The notes under the pieces were generated by a model. The model made no database searches, was not told the origin of the DNA, and worked only from the letters and a program-made list of their open reading frames with translations. DNA of 64,000 nucleotides from Certhia americana. Lineage: Eukaryota; Chordata; Aves; Passeriformes; Certhiidae. The position numbers and the translations under genes are program-made. The stretch covers positions 1,724,680 through 1,788,679 of the forward strand of contig CM031873.1 in assembly GCA_018697195.1 (NCBI GenBank). Reading direction: 5' to 3'. Of the stretch, positions 60,601 to 64,000 are shown piece after piece. Numbering within the stretch: position 1 is the stretch's first letter; every line of letters starts with the position of its first letter.

Positions 60601-62587
60601 GTGGTGTGTGGAGAAGAGCTCCATGGATGAGAAAAGCTGCATCATCCTGGGGTTGTGCAAACCAGCTCATATATTTTAAAATGAGAAGAGCAGAAATTCA
60701 CAGCTGTGCCTTTATTATACGCCAAATTTAAGGCCAAATTGGGCCTGTTTCTGGCATGGCCATAGAGAACTCTGCAGGAAGAGGGCTGTTCCTTCAGAGG
60801 CTGCTGAACAGCAGCAAAATCTCTCCAGAGCTACTGCTGCAACCCTGGGTCTGCACATCCCTTATTTCCTCTGCATTTCATGTCTCAGAAGATAAAGGAA
60901 ACCTCTGCTGCCACATCCTCATTCCCCCATCCCTTTAAGTCCTACTGCCCAAGGACAGGCCGTGCTGGAGGCTGAGAAATGGGACACAAGAGATCCATGT
61001 GGTTACAACTTCACCGGGCTTTTCCAGTGGGTTACAGCCCACTGGGGCTGGGCTAGAGCCTGTACTTTCCTTCCTGTATTGCTGATGGTCATGCCCCAAA
61101 AACCCTTCTGCCCTGTGAGCTCCAGGGAGGGGCTCAGCTCAGTGTGCCCCTCACCCATCATGCCAGCTGGACAGCTCCTGGGCTTTCCAGGTGGGCACAC
61201 ACTTGGGAAGATGCTCATGGAGATCAGGAGAATAACAAAATTCACTGAGACCGAAACTGCTCCCCTGAATGAGTGTCCTAAGCAGCAGTGGACAGGGCAG
61301 GACACAGAAGCCTGGCTGAGCCTTGCTCAGGGTGGTAATTCCTGTCTGGTGTGAAAAATCCCAAACATGACATCTCCTGACTCACCACCATCATGGCCAT
61401 GGCTGCAATTCCACACGGACCAGGCAGCCCCAGCACCTCTGAACACAAAGCCAGGCTCTCCCATCTTCTCTCCATTTACTGTCTGCATCTCTCTGATGAT
61501 GCAGGGCTGGCCGGGGAGTTTCCAAGCTCTTGTTAAACCTTCTGGAGGTTATCAGCATCTACAGAGCTGCAGGAGCTGATGGCTTCAGGGGCACAGCACA
61601 CACTGCTGTGAGCAGTGAGTGTTAAACACTGATCAGCTCGAGGCACTGAATTCTGGTTTGTTCCTTTTATGGATGCTTCTCCCAAAACCACAGCCCCACA
61701 AGTGCTGCTCTGGCCAGGATGCAGGACAATAGACATTGTCCTTGGTGGTACACGGTCTGGGCAAGGGTGGCTGAACCGGTCAGGGTGTGAGAGACCAAGC
61801 AGAAATGTGACACAAACCCTGAGTAGCACTGCTGAGACCAAAGCACAGCTCCTTGCTGCCCAGGGGAGGGAAAGAGGAGAAGAAAAAGAAAGGCTGGGAC
61901 ATAAAGCATGATGAGGTGGCATCAGGAAGGTTGTGCACATTGAGCAGTGAATCTCTGTGCCTGTGAGAGGACGAGGAGCAGGGAGTCCTGGAGGAGCACG
62001 GAGCAGGGCTGGAACAGGCTCTGGGCTGCTCCCAACCAGAGGAGCTCTGCCCCAGCAGCAGGAGCACTGGGCTGCCAGCCCTCCTGTCCCCTGCAGCTAC
62101 AAGCAGCCATGGTTTGCTGCACAGTGACAGGCATGGAGACCAAGGTGGGGGTGGATTTGTCACAGTGTTGGTGTCCAAATCGCTTACAGGAGAGACTAAT
62201 GGAGCCAGCAGGGCAAGCACTGCACGTTCTGTACTCAGGACTGCATTTGCAAACCACCAGAGCAGTGCTGAGGAGGAGGATGGTTGCTAGCAACCATGTT
62301 AGGAGCAGAAGAGGAATCATAACGTTAAGGTAAACATGACAGGTCCCTTCCTGATGGATGCGTGTAATCTGTAAACATCATTGTCACACCACACATCTCG
62401 CCAGGGATTCCTGAAGATGCTTTCAAGCATGCTGCAGTCTTGTCCTTGGGGTTCTTGGGGTTTGAGAATTATAGCCATCTGTTTGCAATTGAGGCCATTT
62501 GGAAGAAGAAGAGAGAGCTGCCAAGAGACTCTTTTTTGAACGAAGTGTGCCTTCAGTCTTGCCAAGAAGTTCCCTCCAGCAGGTATC
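57626..62587. other. Noncoding DNA with two weak coding candidates
   Basis: No gene is firmly supported. A 99-codon frame at 58621-58920 (+) lies in AT-rich DNA without a domain. A minus-strand frame at 61922-62320 is described separately. A purine/pyrimidine-alternating GTGCGTGTCTGCGTGCG stretch lies near 59596-59650. Confidence 0.45.
61922..62320 (-). CDS. Candidate secreted-protein exon, unknown
   Basis: The minus-strand frame starts MIPLLLLTWLLATILLLSTA, a hydrophobic leader of signal-peptide or signal-anchor type. Cysteines follow (VCKCSPEYRTCSACPAG) within the next 20 residues. A possible donor, T|GTAAGC, with its GT at 62187-62186, would end a first exon after 44 codons in phase 1. 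Beyond this point the frame loses protein-like character (Gln/Ala/Leu runs), which fits an exon ending there or a chance frame. No promoter, second exon or homologue is recognised. The hydrophobic start may be accidental because CTC/CTG-rich DNA easily encodes leucine runs. Confidence 0.2.
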   Translation of the reverse strand: MIPLLLLTWLLATILLLSTALVVCKCSPEYRTCSACPAGSISLSCKRFGHQHCDKSTPTLVSMPVTVQQTMAACSCRGQEGWQPSAPAAGAELLWLGAAQSLFQPCSVLLQDSLLLVLSQAQRFTAQCAQPS

Positions 62588-63050
62588 AGAATCACAGAAC
62601 CACAGAAAGGTTTGGGATGGAAGAGACTTGAAATTCATCTCATTTCATCCCCCTGCCATGGGCAGGGACACCTTCCACTGTCCCAGGTTGCTCCAAGCCC
62701 CATCCAATCTGACCCTGAACAGTCCAAGGGATGGAGCAGCCACAGCTTCTCTGGGCACCCTGTGCCAGGGTCTGCCCACCCTCACAGGGAACAATTTCTT
62801 CCCAATATCCCATCTAGCCCTGCCCTCTGACAGTGGGAAGCCATTCCCCCTTATCCTGGCACTCCATGACCTTGTCCAAAATCCCTCTCCAGCTCTCCTG
62901 GAGCTCCTTTAGGCTCTGGAAGGGCTCTGAGGTCTTCCTGGAACCTTCTCTTCTCCAGGTGAGCACCCCCAGCTCTCCCAGCCTGGCTCCAGAACAGGGC
63001 GGGTCCAGCTCTCAGAGCATCTTCACGGCCTCCTCTGGGTTTGTATCGCT
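62588..63050 (-). mobile_element. CR1 LINE 3' fragment, the longest antisense copy
   Basis: Starting at CAGAATCACAGAACCACAG, the plus strand passes through CCCTGCCATGGGCAGGGACA, CAAGGGATGGAGCAGCCACA, CAATATCCCATCTAGCCCTG and GGAAGCCATTCCCCCTTATC. It reaches CCAGCCTGGCTCCAGAACAG and GAGCATCTTCACGGCCTCC. This covers the CR1 3' UTR and the segment before it, reversed. It is about 460 bp and 5' truncated. Confidence 0.94.
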
Positions 63051-64000
63051 CAGGAGGGAGTTCTGCATCATCCCAAACTGAGACAATAAATCTCAGTTAG
63101 AATGTCTGTGATGGGAGTGACACCAGGCTGGACATTTTTCACATTCAAGCCCAGCCAGGCAAACATCTCCTGTCTGCTGTCCTGGCACAGTCACCACTCA
63201 AAATAAGAACTTCCAAGAGCGAGCATTGAGCTAGCTTACAGAATTTGCAACTGCAGCCCAGCTAACTGAACCCTTGGCAGCTTAATTTAATTCTTACTTT
63301 GCATGAAGCTGGGCATGATGGTCTGTGGGCATGGTTCAAGTGAGCCAGGCAGGTCAGCTCAGCTTCTTACAGCCTCTGCTGTGTGTTGGATAAGGGTAAG
63401 GGTTGAGCATCACCTTGAAAGTGCTCTGCCACCCTGGCGAGCTCTGCACTCCAAGGAAAGGAAGGGAACACTGGCTCTTTCCAGCAAGGAAAGAGATCAG
63501 AAGGCAGCAGTGATGCTGAGAAGGTGGGAAATTTTGCCATCCCTTTGATGCTTCCATCAAAATCACAGAGGATGGCACAGAATGCCACAGTGGTGTGGTT
63601 TGTCCAAGCATGGGCTGCATCCCACAGATTGTGCAGCCCCTGCACTCAGAGGGGATGCCCAGCAGTGGTGCTGTACACCCAAAGATCCCCTGAGGGAGGC
63701 TGTCTTCCCTAGCACTGCAGCAAGGCTCAAAGCTGGCTTTAAATGTCAACCTGCCTTAAAAGCCCCAGGCATTCCCTGACATGTGTGGTGTGAACCTGTT
63801 CACTCAGTAGAGATTTGCTCCACTGAAAACGAGCCTGAAAGTTGATAAGAGCCCCTGGTTAGGCCTGAAATAGCCCTTTGCAATGTGGGACTGGCTGGAG
63901 TAGGTATCAGATGAAGAGCAACAGTCACAGCACAGCAGAAAGGAGGCTGAGATCATGCCTGCACTTCAGTCCAGCCACAGGTGCACTGGCTGCTCAGAGG
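63051..64000. other. Noncoding DNA at the right edge
   Basis: No exon, RNA gene or named repeat is recognised. Confidence 0.5.

Noticed and set aside
1..64000. tRNA, rRNA, snRNA genes or CRISPR-like arrays
   Set aside because: No cloverleaf with A and B boxes, no rRNA signature and no regularly spaced identical repeats with unique spacers were seen. The spaced repeats are a minisatellite and LTR repeats.

Overview
The window looks like nuclear DNA from a bird. The main evidence is at least ten truncated CR1 LINE copies with the avian 3' UTR and the short ATTCTG-type terminal repeat that replaces a poly(A) tail. There are also two nearly identical solo LTRs, moderate GC content and short introns or intergenic stretches without mammalian SINEs. 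A songbird is plausible from the style of the LTRs, but this is inference. There are no bacterial or phage genes, no CRISPR array and no rRNA or tRNA gene that I can recognise.

The region is gene-poor. Almost every open frame is a chance frame in unconstrained DNA or a frame through a repeat. The best coding candidate is one exon at 51303-51533 (+): a strong splice acceptor, a 5' leader with an in-frame stop, an ATG at 51386, 49 whole codons of a charged, disordered peptide, and a consensus GTGAGT donor in phase 1. A short second exon at 54792-54883 has a good acceptor and a compatible phase, and runs to a TAG. I do not recognise the protein. A weaker candidate on the minus strand (61922-62320) starts with a signal-peptide-like hydrophobic stretch followed by cysteines.

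Layout. 1-9 kb: unique-looking noncoding DNA with one CR1 at 6.5 kb. 9.26-9.70 kb: minus-strand solo LTR. 13.2-13.6 kb: plus-strand CR1. 16.7-17.3 kb: AT-rich block that reads like the end of an LTR element on the minus strand. 18.6 kb: CAG run plus a 22-bp tandem repeat. 29.0-29.4 kb: CR1 with an expanded 3' terminal repeat. 33.6 kb: older CR1. 34.7-35.2 kb: AT-rich, CpG-retaining stretch, the best conserved-noncoding candidate. 38.4-39.0 kb: CR1 pieces. 40.7-41.4 kb: CR1 next to the second solo LTR, inverted relative to the first. 44.0 kb: CR1. 46.3-48.8 kb: repeat-dense cluster (LTR-like element with 42-bp repeats, G-rich minisatellite, palindrome cluster, internal CR1 fragment, 10-bp tandem repeat). 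51.3-54.9 kb: candidate exons, with a possible conserved element between them at 52.2-52.4 kb. 57.4 and 62.6 kb: two more CR1 copies.

If the 51.3 kb exon is real, the rest of the window is most simply read as introns and intergenic DNA around a plus-strand gene that continues beyond what can be recognised here. I found no evidence for a new multi-gene system. The most useful leads are the unrecognised exon pair, the inverted young LTR pair, the structured 46.3-48.8 kb repeat cluster and several candidate regulatory islands.
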